A stretch of DNA of 56,654 nt, taken from contig JAGOLX010000040.1 in assembly GCA_017993835.1 (NCBI GenBank), forward strand, positions 1-56,654, read 5' to 3'. A program made the position numbers and the translations under genes. The notes under the pieces are model-generated. The model made no database searches and was not told the origin of the DNA. It saw only the letters and a list, made by a program, of their open reading frames with translations. Source of the stretch: Phycisphaerae bacterium (GTDB lineage Bacteria > Planctomycetota > Phycisphaerae > Sedimentisphaerales > Anaerobacaceae). Below are positions 47,581 to 56,654 of the stretch, piece by piece (within the stretch, counting starts at the first letter, position 1; every line of letters starts with the position of its first letter).

Positions 47581-48131
47581 GAAGGGCGTGTGTGATGTCC
47601 TACCGCGACGTTCGTGCATTCGCGTACGTCTGCGATTCCCCCATCTTCAATCCCCTATCCGTTCGTCCATCGAATCCACCTCCTCCAGGCAAACCGAAGC
47701 GCCAAGTGGCCTTCGCGACTGGTGACGTACTCCGACAACAGCTTGCACCACAGAACTCCATGTGCTCCGGATTTCAGATGGGTCGGCGCAGCGACCCTCG
47801 ATGCCCGAGAATTCACATATCCCCCATCCTGGAGGGGATTTTCTTATTGAATCCACTCGTGTCGAGGGTAGAATGAGCCGGTGTCAGTCGCAGAAGGTAG
47901 GAGGTGCCGCCCAAGGACTCCTCGACCATCTGTTCAGTGCACTCGGCAAATAGGGTACGGCGAGATCGCTCGCGCGTAGGAACGGACTGCCGGTGTTTTC
48001 TCGGGAGGAGACAGAGATTTCGCAAACCGCCCATTGCGATGACGCATTTCCCATAGTGAACCACTGTGGCCGCTTGATGCGGACGCAGGAACAGCTTCCA
48101 AGAACCGTTGCGAAAACGGAGGACAAGAGCC
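47581..48131. other. 551-bp intergenic region, little recognisable
   Basis: No coding sequence with family features is visible. A short hairpin with a T-rich tail at 47819-47845 may terminate the toxin-antitoxin transcript. A TAGAAT box near 47870 is too far from the next gene to assign. No repeat or RNA gene was recognised. Confidence 0.5.
47819..47845 (+). terminator. weak hairpin terminator candidate
   Basis: ATCCCC (47819-47824) pairs with GGGGAT (47834-47839) around nine bases, followed by a TTTCTTATT tract. The stem has six pairs only, so this is a tentative call. Confidence 0.35.
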
Positions 48132-51100
48132 ATGAGAAGACTCGCAAACGCACTGGTCGTCGGCTGTGTACTGACTGTTCTTCTAGCCAATACTGCGTCC
48201 GCGGAGGACATGGGGGAAATCGCCTGCGGCGAGACCGAAAGCGGCACAATCGCCGCCGCCGGCGAGAAAGACTCTTGGACATTCTCAGCCTCGGCCGGGG
48301 ATCGTGTTCTCCTCAGCGTCATGACGACCTCGGGGAGCCTCTATCCGTACGTAGTCGTGTATGCACCGGACGCCAGCCAAGAAGCGGCGGCCTACCGACA
48401 TATCAACCGGGAAATGAGCCAGACCGGAACCTACACGGTCGTGATCTACGACGGGGACACAGGTGGCAGCGACATCTCGCTCGATGACACCGGCGGCTAC
48501 AAGATCTCGTTCGCGAACCTGGACGGCTGTTCGTGGCCTACGATCTCCTGTGGCGAAACCCTCTCCGGGACGGTCGACGTATCGGACACCGAAGTATGGC
48601 ACTTTTTCGCCTCTGCGGGGGATCGCATTGTGCTGACCGTGACCGCAACGTCAGGGGATCTCTTTCCCTATGTGGGCGTGTATGCGCCGGACGGCAGTGG
48701 GGAAGCAGCGGCTTATCAGCATATCGACCGGGAAGTCAGCCAGACCGGAATCTACACGGTCGTGATCTATGACGGGTACACAAGTGGCAGCGACGGGTAC
48801 TTTGAAGATGCCGGCGGCTACAAGATCTCGTTCGCGAACCTGGACGGCTGTTCGTGGCCTACGATCTCCTGTGGCGAAACCCTCTCCGGGACGGTCGACG
48901 TATCGGACACCGAAGTATGGCACTTTTTCGCCTCTGCGGGGGATCGCATTGTGCTGACCGTGACCGCAACGTCAGGGGATCTCTTTCCCTATGTGGGCGT
49001 GTATGCGCCGGACGGCAGTGGGGAAGCAGCGGCTTATCAGCATATCGACCGGGAAGTCAGCCAGACCGGAATCTACACGGTCGTGATCTATGACGGGTAC
49101 ACAAGTGGCAGCGACGGGTACTTTGAAGATGCCGGCGGCTACAAGATCTCACTGACGTGCAGCGACAACAAGCCCGATCTCAGCATCAGCAGTCTCACGG
49201 TATCGCGGAACCCGGTTGTACGCTGTGAAGGCGATGCGACGGTCAGTTGGGCGGTCAAGAATGGAGGCGGCGCGAGCGCCACGCCGACCGGGTATTCGCT
49301 CAGGGTACGCCTTTCGACTGACGATACATACGACGAATCGGATACCCTCGTCGGCCAGACCCCGATCAACGTGGAACTGCTGGCGGGCGAGACTGTCTCC
49401 GGCACATATGCGCTGGACCCGAACAGCCTTGCACCGGGAGATTACTACCTCGTCGCGAAGGTCGATGTTGAGAACACAGTCGAAGAATCCTCCGAAGACA
49501 ACAACACCCAAAGCGTATCGGTCATCATCGCGCTGCCCTCGATCAACTGCAGCCTGACGGTTTCGTCCACGGACGGCGGTTCCGTGGAGTCGCCTGGCGA
49601 GGGTTTCTTCAACTTCGATTGCGGATCGTCCGTATCGGTGAAGGCGGTCCCCGATTCCGGTTACAAATTCGTCCGCTGGACCGGCACCGCGGTAGACGCG
49701 GGCGCCGTGGCAGACCCGACGAACCCGATGACCACCGTATCGTTGATCGTCAGCAATCCGCTAGCATGCTCCGGCGTCGACTACACGGTGGTGGCGAATT
49801 TCGAAGAGCAGAACAAGCCGCTGGAAGTGCAGACCGTCGAAGCGACAGACATCACGCCTAAGACCGCTCTGCTTCACGGCCAGATCGTCGAAGGTGGAGG
49901 CGCGCCCTGCGAATACCGCTTCCGCTACTGGAAGGCGGGGAACGCACAGAAGTACGAAACCGCGTGGGCCTCGGGCGGCCAGACAGGCATGGACTTCAGC
50001 ATGTTCATCGCGGAGTTGAGTCCCGCAACGACGTACGAGTTCTGGGCGGAGGCCCGGAGTTCGGGCGTCTTCACGACAGGCGACGTGGTGAGTTTCACGA
50101 CGCCCGTGCGACTGACGGTTTCCGCGAGCGAGGGCGGCACGGTCGTGCATCCCGGGATCGGCGTCTTCGAGTACTCCGAGCCCAATGAGGTGAGGATCGT
50201 CGCGGAGGTCACGGACCCGAACTACTACTTCTGGACCTGGACCGGCAGCGCCGCGGAGGGCGGCAAGGTCGCCAATATTGCATCCTCCGATACGACGGTC
50301 CTCGTGGACGCGGACGACACGCTGCACGCGGCATTCCTGGAGCGAGTCGTCGAGCTTGGGGACGATCTCAATGGGGCGCCCTGCCGGGGCAGCGAACTGA
50401 GCACATCGCAGTTCTGGGATTTCAACGACACCGATCAGACGGACTCGCTGCGGGGCGTTTACGACCTATCGGGTCCCGCTCCAGCAGGACTCGATCCTCT
50501 GCCCGGGACGCACGTCGAGTGCGCGGACCCGTCGCCCCAGGCGAAGGAACGATGGTGGGCGAACGACGTGCACTGGGGATCGGGTCGCGAAGGTCTGTTC
50601 GCCGTGAGCGGATTGCGCGTTTCGATCAACGTCTGGAACTCCAGTGAAACGAGGACAATCGTGCGACTGCAACTCGTCTGGCACGAAGCGGACGAGAGCG
50701 ACAGCGACCTATTCCCGGCGGACACGCCGAAGTCGCCCGTTCTCACGGACCTGGAGCCCACGCCGGCAGAGTCCCCTCTCCTGCTGGCAGAGGTGACTCT
50801 GGGCGCCGGCTGGCATCACAGCACGTACACATGGCAAGTCGCTCCCAGCCCGGAGCGCGTCGCATTCACGCTTCGAGGACGAATCGTCATGGACGTGCTG
50901 ATCGCCGAGACCTGCACGGAGGACAATCCTGTGATTCACGTCGATGACGACGCCATACACGATCCGGGACCGGGCGACATGGCTGTCAGCGATGCGTTGG
51001 AGGACGGCACGCCGGAACATCCGTTCGACTCGGTCCAAGAGGGGATCGACGCCGCACAAGACGGCGACACGGTTCTTGTGCATGATGGACGCTACGTGGA

Positions 51101-51884
51101 GACCGTCGTCCTGTCGGACAAGGCCATCACGGTGACCGGCCAGTGGCTCCAGGACACGGGTGTGCGGGCACCCTCCATCCTCGACGCCAACGGACTGAGC
51201 CCGGTCGTGCGTTTCGTCGGCGGCAAAGGCAGGCAGTGCGTCGTGGCCGGACTGACGATCCTGGGCGGCAAAGGGCTCACCGACGCCGCCATTGTCTGCG
51301 AGCAGGCGGAACCCGTCATTTCCAACTGCCTGGTCTGCGGGAACATGGTGATGGATGAAGACGGCGCCGTCATCAACTGCGTAGAGAGCAAGCCAAGCTT
51401 CGTCAATTGCACAATCTCCGGGAATCGCGCCGGCGCCTATGGCAGCGTATGGAGACTTCGCGACAGCGATCTGTCGGTGACCAACTCCATCGTTTGGGTA
51501 AACACTGGGTCTGCATGGGAGATCGTGTCGGGTTCCGGCCCTCGGATCGCGTACAGCGACCTCGACCGCGACTGGTCCGGCCAAGGCATGCTGAATTCGG
51601 AGCCGTGTTTCGTGGAGCCGGGGCACTGGTACGACGCCGGCACGCCCGATGACCTCTCGGACGACCTCTGGATAGAAGGGGATTACCACCTGCAGAGTCG
51701 CCAGGGTCGGTTCGAGATCGAGACCGGCGTCTGGAGGCTCGACGATCTGGACAGCCCCTGCATCGATGCGGGCAATCCGCTGTCCCTCTGGCAGAACGAG
51801 CCCTCCCCCAACGGGGCCCGAATCAATCTGGGCACGTACGGAGGCACAGGACAGGCCAGCAAGTCCCATCTGTCCGGCTCCTGA
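48132..51884 (+). CDS. large secreted multidomain protein
   Basis: A 1250-residue protein with a signal peptide (MRRLANALVVGCVLTVLLAN, cut near ASA) and GGAGGA upstream of the ATG. Residues about 24-345 are three PPC-like beta units (SWTFSASAGDRVLLSV, TYTVVIYDG); units 2 and 3 are identical, even in DNA. A CARDB-like domain follows (about 348-463, DLSISSLTVSRNPV), then two InlB B-type units (STDGGSVESPGEGFF near 472; SASEGGTVVHPGIGVF near 659) flanking a fibronectin-III-like domain. After a region without recognised domain (740-933), the C-terminus is a DUF1565-type right-handed beta helix (FDSVQEGIDAAQDGDTVLVH). No sorting signal is seen. Likely surface adhesion or polysaccharide binding. 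Confidence 0.85.
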   Translation: MRRLANALVVGCVLTVLLANTASAEDMGEIACGETESGTIAAAGEKDSWTFSASAGDRVLLSVMTTSGSLYPYVVVYAPDASQEAAAYRHINREMSQTGTYTVVIYDGDTGGSDISLDDTGGYKISFANLDGCSWPTISCGETLSGTVDVSDTEVWHFFASAGDRIVLTVTATSGDLFPYVGVYAPDGSGEAAAYQHIDREVSQTGIYTVVIYDGYTSGSDGYFEDAGGYKISFANLDGCSWPTISCGETLSGTVDVSDTEVWHFFASAGDRIVLTVTATSGDLFPYVGVYAPDGSGEAAAYQHIDREVSQTGIYTVVIYDGYTSGSDGYFEDAGGYKISLTCSDNKPDLSISSLTVSRNPVVRCEGDATVSWAVKNGGGASATPTGYSLRVRLSTDDTYDESDTLVGQTPINVELLAGETVSGTYALDPNSLAPGDYYLVAKVDVENTVEESSEDNNTQSVSVIIALPSINCSLTVSSTDGGSVESPGEGFFNFDCGSSVSVKAVPDSGYKFVRWTGTAVDAGAVADPTNPMTTVSLIVSNPLACSGVDYTVVANFEEQNKPLEVQTVEATDITPKTALLHGQIVEGGGAPCEYRFRYWKAGNAQKYETAWASGGQTGMDFSMFIAELSPATTYEFWAEARSSGVFTTGDVVSFTTPVRLTVSASEGGTVVHPGIGVFEYSEPNEVRIVAEVTDPNYYFWTWTGSAAEGGKVANIASSDTTVLVDADDTLHAAFLERVVELGDDLNGAPCRGSELSTSQFWDFNDTDQTDSLRGVYDLSGPAPAGLDPLPGTHVECADPSPQAKERWWANDVHWGSGREGLFAVSGLRVSINVWNSSETRTIVRLQLVWHEADESDSDLFPADTPKSPVLTDLEPTPAESPLLLAEVTLGAGWHHSTYTWQVAPSPERVAFTLRGRIVMDVLIAETCTEDNPVIHVDDDAIHDPGPGDMAVSDALEDGTPEHPFDSVQEGIDAAQDGDTVLVHDGRYVETVVLSDKAITVTGQWLQDTGVRAPSILDANGLSPVVRFVGGKGRQCVVAGLTILGGKGLTDAAIVCEQAEPVISNCLVCGNMVMDEDGAVINCVESKPSFVNCTISGNRAGAYGSVWRLRDSDLSVTNSIVWVNTGSAWEIVSGSGPRIAYSDLDRDWSGQGMLNSEPCFVEPGHWYDAGTPDDLSDDLWIEGDYHLQSRQGRFEIETGVWRLDDLDSPCIDAGNPLSLWQNEPSPNGARINLGTYGGTGQASKSHLSGS
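48490..49150 (+). repeat. perfect 321-bp tandem duplication
   Basis: Bases 48490-48810 and 48811-49131 are identical, and the identity runs 19 bases into the following sequence. The period is 321 bp, 107 codons, in frame with the surrounding gene. A third, diverged copy precedes the pair. The lack of any silent difference means a very recent duplication or gene conversion. Confidence 0.95.
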
Positions 51885-51933
51885 TGATGCCCACAGGCGA
51901 CAACGGCCGCAAGCGTCGAGTCTCCGGCAGATC

Positions 51934-51996
51934 GGCCGGGGACTCGACGCACTTCGATGGCAGAACCGAACCCTAAGCGGCGCCAGCCGGATCAGC
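51934..51996 (+). pseudogene. fragment of a glycosidase C-terminus
   Basis: Translated, this stretch reads GLDALRWQNRTLSGASRIS. It resembles GLELNALQWQDRTLRGTSRV near residue 625-645 of the glycosidase at 44894, about 5.3 kb upstream. No start codon or longer homology remains. It is probably debris from a related glycosidase gene. Confidence 0.5.
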
Positions 51997-51999
51997 TCC

Positions 52000-52605
52000 T
52001 CAACGAATGAACATAGTAGCCAAGTCATCAACTGCTCGCAGATCGGGACGCCTCTCCACGTCACCGACATTCAGCAGGCGGAGTTTCCCGAGAGGACCGG
52101 CAGCAGTCAACTCGTCGAGCTTCCCACAAAGTGAGGAGTAGAACGTATCCCAACATCCGGGTGCCTGCGGTATCTGTTCCTCGGTTACGATCACAGGGAT
52201 GACGGGCGTAATCGTCCAGTCGTATGAGGGCATCGGAGGTACCACAGCATCTTCTGTCCCTGCGCCAAATCTGACGTCCCCAACGCGGAGTGCGCGAACA
52301 GTCGACTCAAGTTGATCAATCGCACGGGGCACTCCCACATCCTTCAGTTCCTCTCGGCGACCCTCAATCGACAGAAATGAAGTGTGATTCTTGCCAACGA
52401 AGTGAACGCTTTTCACCTCTACGAGGATCACCTTATCAGGAAACCAAACCAGGAAGTCCGCACGCTTACCGGTCTTGTCCTCTGAGATGCGACATACCCG
52501 TCCGGGGTAGACGTGTTCGAATATGGAGCGGATGTACGATTCGAAGATCTTCCCGTGGAGCCCTCCGATGGCCTGCTTGTTATCATGGGGCGCGGGCAGG
52601 CGATT
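52000..52605 (-). pseudogene. 5'-truncated PD-(D/E)XK nuclease-like gene
   Basis: The open frame runs from a stop near 52666 down to 52000. It contains GLHGKIFESYIRSIFEHVYP, then KRADFLVWFPDKVILVEVKS: an Asp and, ten residues later, E-V-K, with an upstream Glu helix, the PD-(D/E)XK pattern. No ATG, GTG or TTG occurs before the GTG at 52431, which lies inside this core, so the start has been lost. The break point is about 52605, where the IS4 transposase remnant begins on the other strand. The C-terminal 140 residues are not recognised. Confidence 0.6.
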
Positions 52606-52606
52606 A

Positions 52607-53221
52607 GCAGCAGTTACGTGGACGCGTCCGAAGAAACCCGCGTGGATGTCCCAGGAGCAGTATGATCAGATTCCCGAGATCCTCACGCTCCGCGAGGTGA
52701 GATTCGACGTGACGGTCCCCGGACGCCGGACCGACGCCCTCACGATCATCACGACCCTGACAGACCCGAAGGCGTACTCCCGCGAGGACCTCGCGGAACT
52801 GTACGGCTTTCGATGGAATGTGGAGCTGGATATTCGCCAGATCAAGCAGACACTCCACTTGGACCACGTCCGCTGCAAGACGCCGGAGATGGTCCGACGA
52901 GAGTTGTGGGTGACCCTCTTGGTCTACAATCTGATCCGCAAGGTGATCGCCACAGCCGGCGCGATGCACCACCAACAGCCTCGCCAGTTGGGCTTCACCC
53001 TGGCCTGCCAAAGCCTCCCGGCGTCCTGGATGATCCTCGCGACGGGGTCCTGCCGCGACTCGCGTGCGATGCACACGATGACGTTGGCTCGCATCGCCGC
53101 CCATGAGGTGGCGAACCGGCCCGGCCGCATCGAGCCACGAGTCCTCAAACGTCGCCGACATCGCTATCCGCTCATGCAACGACCCCGCGAGCAACTCCGA
53201 GCCGAACTGCAAAAAACCTAG
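52607..53221 (+). pseudogene. 5'-truncated IS4-family transposase
   Basis: The recognisable protein starts near AVTWTRPKKPAWMSQEQYDQ and ends QRPREQLRAELQKT. It has the IS4 signature Y-x2-R-x3-E-x6-K in LYGFRWNVELDIRQIKQTL. IS4 transposases are about 400-450 residues with two catalytic Asp before this point; only the last ~205 remain here, so it is inactive alone. The frame is open up to 52523, but those residues come from the neighbouring nuclease gene read backwards. No terminal inverted repeats were identified. Confidence 0.85.
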
Positions 53222-53274
53222 ACCCAGACCCATTCACTGCTTGCAGACGGCAGTGCCATTCGGCACAGAACCGT

Positions 53275-54696
53275 TCAGAGGGTCGCCAGGTCGAAGCCCG
53301 GCCGATAGGACTCCTGCACGAAGCGCTGCGCCTCAGGGACATTCGTGACCTTCATGTTCGGGCCATCCCACAGGATCTTCTTCCCGGCGCGGACGGCAAC
53401 GTCGCCGAGCAGGACGAACTCGGTCAGGCGTGCGCCGTAGCTGAAATCGCTGCACGCCTTCGGGCCGCCTTTGCAGGAGTCGAGCCAGTTGCGATGGTGG
53501 CCGGGACTGCGCGGCAGCTTCTGCGGCGGCTTGCGGCCATAAGCTGTCATCTTCGCTTCCGGAATGATCCGCGGCGATCTGCTCCAGCCGCCGCCCATGA
53601 TCGTGCCTTTGCTGCCGACGATCAGAATGCCGTTCTCGCCTTCGCCCATGCGACGGCCGGGCTCGAGTTCCACCGGCCGGGGCGGCTCCAGGGCGCCGTC
53701 ATACCAATGGACCGTCACCGGGCCGTGACCTTCCTCCGGTCCGAACTCCCAGATCATGTGGTTGTCTTCGCCGATGACCTCGGAATCGACGAAAGCGGTC
53801 TTCACTGCCTCGACGCTGATCGGGTGTCCGAGCTTGAGCGCCGCGAACGCGGGGTCCAGGTTGTGTACCGCCATATCGCCGACCGCGCCGGTCCCGAACT
53901 CCCACCAGCCTCGCCAGTTGTAGGGGGCATATGCCGGATGATAGGGCCGATCCGCCTTCGGACCGAGCCACAGTTGCCAATCGAAGCCCTTGGGAATCTC
54001 GGGCCGACCCGTGGGTCGGCCGCGACCGCTTGTCCAACCGCCGGTGTTGCTCCAGGCGTGGACCTCGCGGACCTCGCCGATCGCGCCGTCCCAGATCAGT
54101 TCGCAGGTGACCTGGTTGCCCTCGTCGCTGCGACCCTGGTTGCCCATCTGAGTTGCGACGCCCGCTTCCGCGGCCGCCTTGGCCACCGCCCGCGCCTCCG
54201 CGATGTTGTGCGTCAGCGGCTTCTCGCAATAGACGTGCTTGCCGCGACGGATCGCCGCCAGCGTCACGAATGCATGCCAGTGGTCCGGCGTCGCACATAG
54301 CACCGCGTCAAGGTTCTTCTCCTTGTCCAGCATCTCGCGGAAATCGATGTAATCCCTGCAACGGAACTGTGGATTGTCCTGCTTGTAGCGTTCTTCGACC
54401 TCGGCCTTGACCGGCAGCCGGCCTGCGATGCCTTTGTAGTACCACTCCTCGTAGTCTGCCTGGTCCCTCGGGTCCGCGACCGCGACGATCTGGGCGTCCT
54501 TTTCGCCGAACAAGCTGCGGGCGTTGCTTCGTCCCTGCCCGCCGCACCCGACGATGGCGATGTACACCTTCTCGCTTGGGGCAACGAACTTCGCCCCGCC
54601 GAGCACGCATCGCGGCACAATGGTGAACGCCGCGGCGGCCCCCGCCGCCCTGCCAAGAAGCTGCCTTCGTGTAACTTCCCGATTCTGTGTCTTCAT
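53275..54696 (-). CDS. Tat-exported Gfo/Idh/MocA family oxidoreductase
   Basis: A 473-residue protein. The N-terminus is a Tat signal (VTRRQLLGRAAGAAAAFTIV). The Rossmann fold begins VYIAIVGCGGQGRSNAR, the EKP motif is HVYCEKPLTHN, and the C-terminal alpha/beta domain contains WWEFGTGAVGDMAVHNLDP. Such proteins oxidise or epimerise sugars with NAD(P) and are abundant in planctomycetes that degrade polysaccharides. Substrate is unknown. It is convergent with the transposase remnant. Confidence 0.92.
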   Translation of the reverse strand: MKTQNREVTRRQLLGRAAGAAAAFTIVPRCVLGGAKFVAPSEKVYIAIVGCGGQGRSNARSLFGEKDAQIVAVADPRDQADYEEWYYKGIAGRLPVKAEVEERYKQDNPQFRCRDYIDFREMLDKEKNLDAVLCATPDHWHAFVTLAAIRRGKHVYCEKPLTHNIAEARAVAKAAAEAGVATQMGNQGRSDEGNQVTCELIWDGAIGEVREVHAWSNTGGWTSGRGRPTGRPEIPKGFDWQLWLGPKADRPYHPAYAPYNWRGWWEFGTGAVGDMAVHNLDPAFAALKLGHPISVEAVKTAFVDSEVIGEDNHMIWEFGPEEGHGPVTVHWYDGALEPPRPVELEPGRRMGEGENGILIVGSKGTIMGGGWSRSPRIIPEAKMTAYGRKPPQKLPRSPGHHRNWLDSCKGGPKACSDFSYGARLTEFVLLGDVAVRAGKKILWDGPNMKVTNVPEAQRFVQESYRPGFDLATL

Positions 54697-55361
54697 ACGT
54701 ATCCTCCCGATAGAAGCCCCGGCTGCCGCTCAGCCATCCACGACACGTCCGCACATCGCGGCTCCGCCAATCGACGCCGCCGGCCATCATACCGCCGCCA
54801 GACAGCGCCGCCAAGAACAGACCTCAGATGCAAGGCCGGCGGGGTGCAGTTCACGTTTGCAGGTAGTCTCTGGTTTTCCCTGACGCGCGTCTTTCGACGT
54901 TGACTTTGTCATTCCCGCGCAGGCGGGAATCCACTGTCTATGATGGACCGGATCCTATGGTTCCTGGATTCCTGCTTGACGCAGGAATGACAGGGTCGAT
55001 TCCCAAGGCACGGGAGAATCTGCCTACAAACAGGAATCGCACCCGGGCCGGCGGCGTGCGATGGGATTGTGGCACACACCGCAATTCGAGCCCGCCTTCG
55101 CCCAATTCTTTCTTGGCAACACCAGAATGCGAATCGCGACGCGAACGTACGTGGGTAGTCACGGAGCCGATGCCGGGCGATCCTATGCCGCGCACATCCG
55201 CAGGCGATTTTTGGCTTGCTTTTCTCTCCGGTTTGTGCCACGATGAACCACGCTGAGTGAACGCGGTTCGGTTTCTGCATAAGGTTGTTTTTCCAGCATC
55301 CTGAGGGCCAAGGGCCGAGCGCCTCGTCCCCCGTGGAATGCCCATTCGAAGGAGGAGCGTT
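54697..55361. other. 665-bp intergenic region with hairpin repeat
   Basis: It separates the oxidoreductase (minus) from the LamG gene (plus). It contains the second copy of the 86-bp hairpin repeat. No promoter, RNA or coding sequence stands out elsewhere. Confidence 0.6.
54907..54992. repeat. 86-bp dispersed hairpin repeat, copy 2
   Basis: Same length and arm structure as the copy at 4512-4597: starts tgtcattcccgcgcaggcgg, ends gacgcaggaatgaca. Outer arms are nearly identical between copies; the central 25 bp differ more. Confidence 0.8.
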
Positions 55362-56654
55362 ATGTGGAAGAAGGTGGTTCTCTCCGTGCCTGTCTTGTGG
55401 ATCTTCGCCCTCGCGTTGCCGCGCCCAGCCAGCGCCGAACTGGTCGGATGGTGGCCGTTCGACGAGACCTCCGGCGCCACGGCAGCCGATTCCTCTGCCA
55501 GCGGTAATCACGGCACTCTCATCAACGGACCCACCTGGGCAGAGGGCCAGGTCAATGGCGCCCTGAGCCTGGACGGAACCAATGACTACGTCGAGTTGCC
55601 GATCGGCACCCTGGTGTCCTCCCTGAGTAACACGACGATCGCCCTGTGGACAAATTGGTCCGGCCAGGGTGGCGCCTGGCAACGCATCTTCGACTTCGGC
55701 ACAGGGACTGCCAATTACATCTACCTGTGTCCCCAGGACGGCGCCGGGCTCATGCACGCCGCGATTACCGCCGATACCGGCGTGTGGACCGACGTGACGG
55801 TCGGCAGCGGCGCCCTGCCCACGGACTGGCACCATGTGGCAGTCGTGATCGACGGGACCGCGAAGAACCTGAAGATCTTCCTCGACGCCGAGGTCGTTGC
55901 AGACGCCTCCACTCTATACCTGCTGAGCGACCTGCGGACCACCACGCAGAACTGGCTTGGCAGGTCCCAGTACTCCGACCCTTACTTCAATGGATTGCTC
56001 GACGACTTCCGCATCTATGACGAGGCGCTGTCTGCAGCCCAGATTCTCAGGATCATTCTGGGCGACACGACGGTCAGCCGCGATCCCAATCCCGAGGACG
56101 AGGCCGCCGACGTGCTGCGAGACATCGTGTTGGGTTGGACCTCGGGTGATTTCGCCGAGACGCACAACGTGTATCTCGGAACCGTGTCCGCCGATGTCGC
56201 CGCAGCCAGCGCGGGCAACCCGCTCGGCATGCTCGTCAGCCAGGAGCAGAACGCCACCACCTTCGACCCCGGCCGGCTCGAACTCGGACAAACCTACTAC
56301 TGGAGAGTCGATGAGGTCAACGCCGCCCCCGATAAGACCGTCTTCAAGGGCGCCGTCTGGTCCTTCACCGTCGAGCCCTACTCCTACGTCGTGACCGGAA
56401 TCACCGCCTCCGCCTCCAGCGTCAACCGCGACGACATGGGACCCGAGAAGACTATCGACGGCTCCGGACTCGTCGGCGATCAGCACTCCACCACCTCCAG
56501 CGACATGTGGCTCAGCAACAAGAAGGCACCCCAGCCCGCCTGGATTCAGTACGACTTCGACGCCCTCTACAAGCTCGACAAGATGCTCGTCTGGAACTCC
56601 AACCAGACCATGGAATTGGACTTCGGGCTCGGCGCCAAAGACGTCACCGTCGAG
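55362..56654 (+). CDS. secreted LamG-domain protein (3' end outside window)
   Basis: The frame is open from the ATG at 55362, preceded by GGAGGAG, to the window edge (431 codons). A signal peptide (VVLSVPVLWIFALALPRPAS) precedes a LamG/concanavalin-like domain starting ELVGWWPFDETSGATAADSS and ending near FNGLLDDFRIYDEALS. Next comes a fibronectin-like linker (DIVLGWTSGDFAETHNVYLG, TYYWRVDEVNA, GAVWSFTVEP) typical of Phycisphaerae surface proteins. The final part (ITASASSVNRDDMGPEKTID) looks like the start of a discoidin (F5/8 type C) domain. It probably binds carbohydrate outside the cell. Confidence 0.9.
   Translation, partial: MWKKVVLSVPVLWIFALALPRPASAELVGWWPFDETSGATAADSSASGNHGTLINGPTWAEGQVNGALSLDGTNDYVELPIGTLVSSLSNTTIALWTNWSGQGGAWQRIFDFGTGTANYIYLCPQDGAGLMHAAITADTGVWTDVTVGSGALPTDWHHVAVVIDGTAKNLKIFLDAEVVADASTLYLLSDLRTTTQNWLGRSQYSDPYFNGLLDDFRIYDEALSAAQILRIILGDTTVSRDPNPEDEAADVLRDIVLGWTSGDFAETHNVYLGTVSADVAAASAGNPLGMLVSQEQNATTFDPGRLELGQTYYWRVDEVNAAPDKTVFKGAVWSFTVEPYSYVVTGITASASSVNRDDMGPEKTIDGSGLVGDQHSTTSSDMWLSNKKAPQPAWIQYDFDALYKLDKMLVWNSNQTMELDFGLGAKDVTVE

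Noticed and set aside
48490-49150. Repeat pair considered as CRISPR or a mobile element
   Set aside because: Units are 321 bp, contiguous and in frame within one gene, with no spacers or transposase.
52523-52606. N-terminal residues of the transposase frame
   Set aside because: They are the nuclease-like gene read on the opposite strand and do not resemble an IS4 N-terminus.

Overview
The window is high-GC bacterial DNA that I assign to the Planctomycetota, most likely class Phycisphaerae (Sedimentisphaerales-like). The evidence is a planctomycete-style EF-Tu switch I region, a LamG protein with the sugar-polymer-degrader repeat typical of that group, a Tat-exported Gfo/Idh/MocA oxidoreductase, a secreted clan GH-D glycosidase and GspG-like 'YSVTDDGKDN' proteins. 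The lineage call is inference; no 16S gene is present.

Positions 1-6.1 kb hold a degenerate LuxR-type response regulator, a small entericidin-like lipoprotein gene, a PLP aminotransferase, 6-phosphogluconate dehydrogenase, and two membrane/secretory proteins of one family. One of those two is an internally deleted copy of the other.

Positions 6.1-40.4 kb, all on the minus strand, are an almost uninterrupted translation/transcription supercluster. Read in transcription order it is tRNA-Thr, tuf, rpmG, tRNA-Trp, secE, nusG, rplK-rplA-rplJ-rplL-rpoB-rpoC, rpsL-rpsG-fusA, rpsJ-rplC-rplD-rplW-rplB-rpsS-rplV-rpsC-rplP-rpmC-rpsQ, rplN-rplX-rplE-rpsN-rpsH-rplF-rplR-rpsE-rplO-secY-adk-map-infA-rpmJ, rpsM-rpsK-rpsD-rpoA-rplQ and a HIT hydrolase. 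Order is canonical, but rpmD (L30) is missing, tuf is only at the head of the cluster, and the only clear internal breaks are a terminator after rpsG and a terminator plus strong promoter in the 500-bp fusA-rpsJ gap. Notable products are an L22 with an N-terminal helix-turn-helix domain, an EF-Tu without the usual RGITI switch I signature, an S12 with Arg88, and an L33 lacking one zinc ligand.

Positions 40.4-56.7 kb are accessory: a secreted HEAT-repeat protein, a Xer recombinase, an MNT-HEPN pair, a secreted alpha-galactosidase-like enzyme, a ParE-type toxin-antitoxin pair, a 1250-residue secreted multidomain protein with a perfect 321-bp tandem duplication, debris (glycosidase fragment, 5'-truncated PD-(D/E)XK nuclease, 5'-truncated IS4 transposase), a Tat-exported oxidoreductase, and the start of a LamG protein that runs off the window. 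An 86-bp hairpin repeat occurs near both ends of the window.
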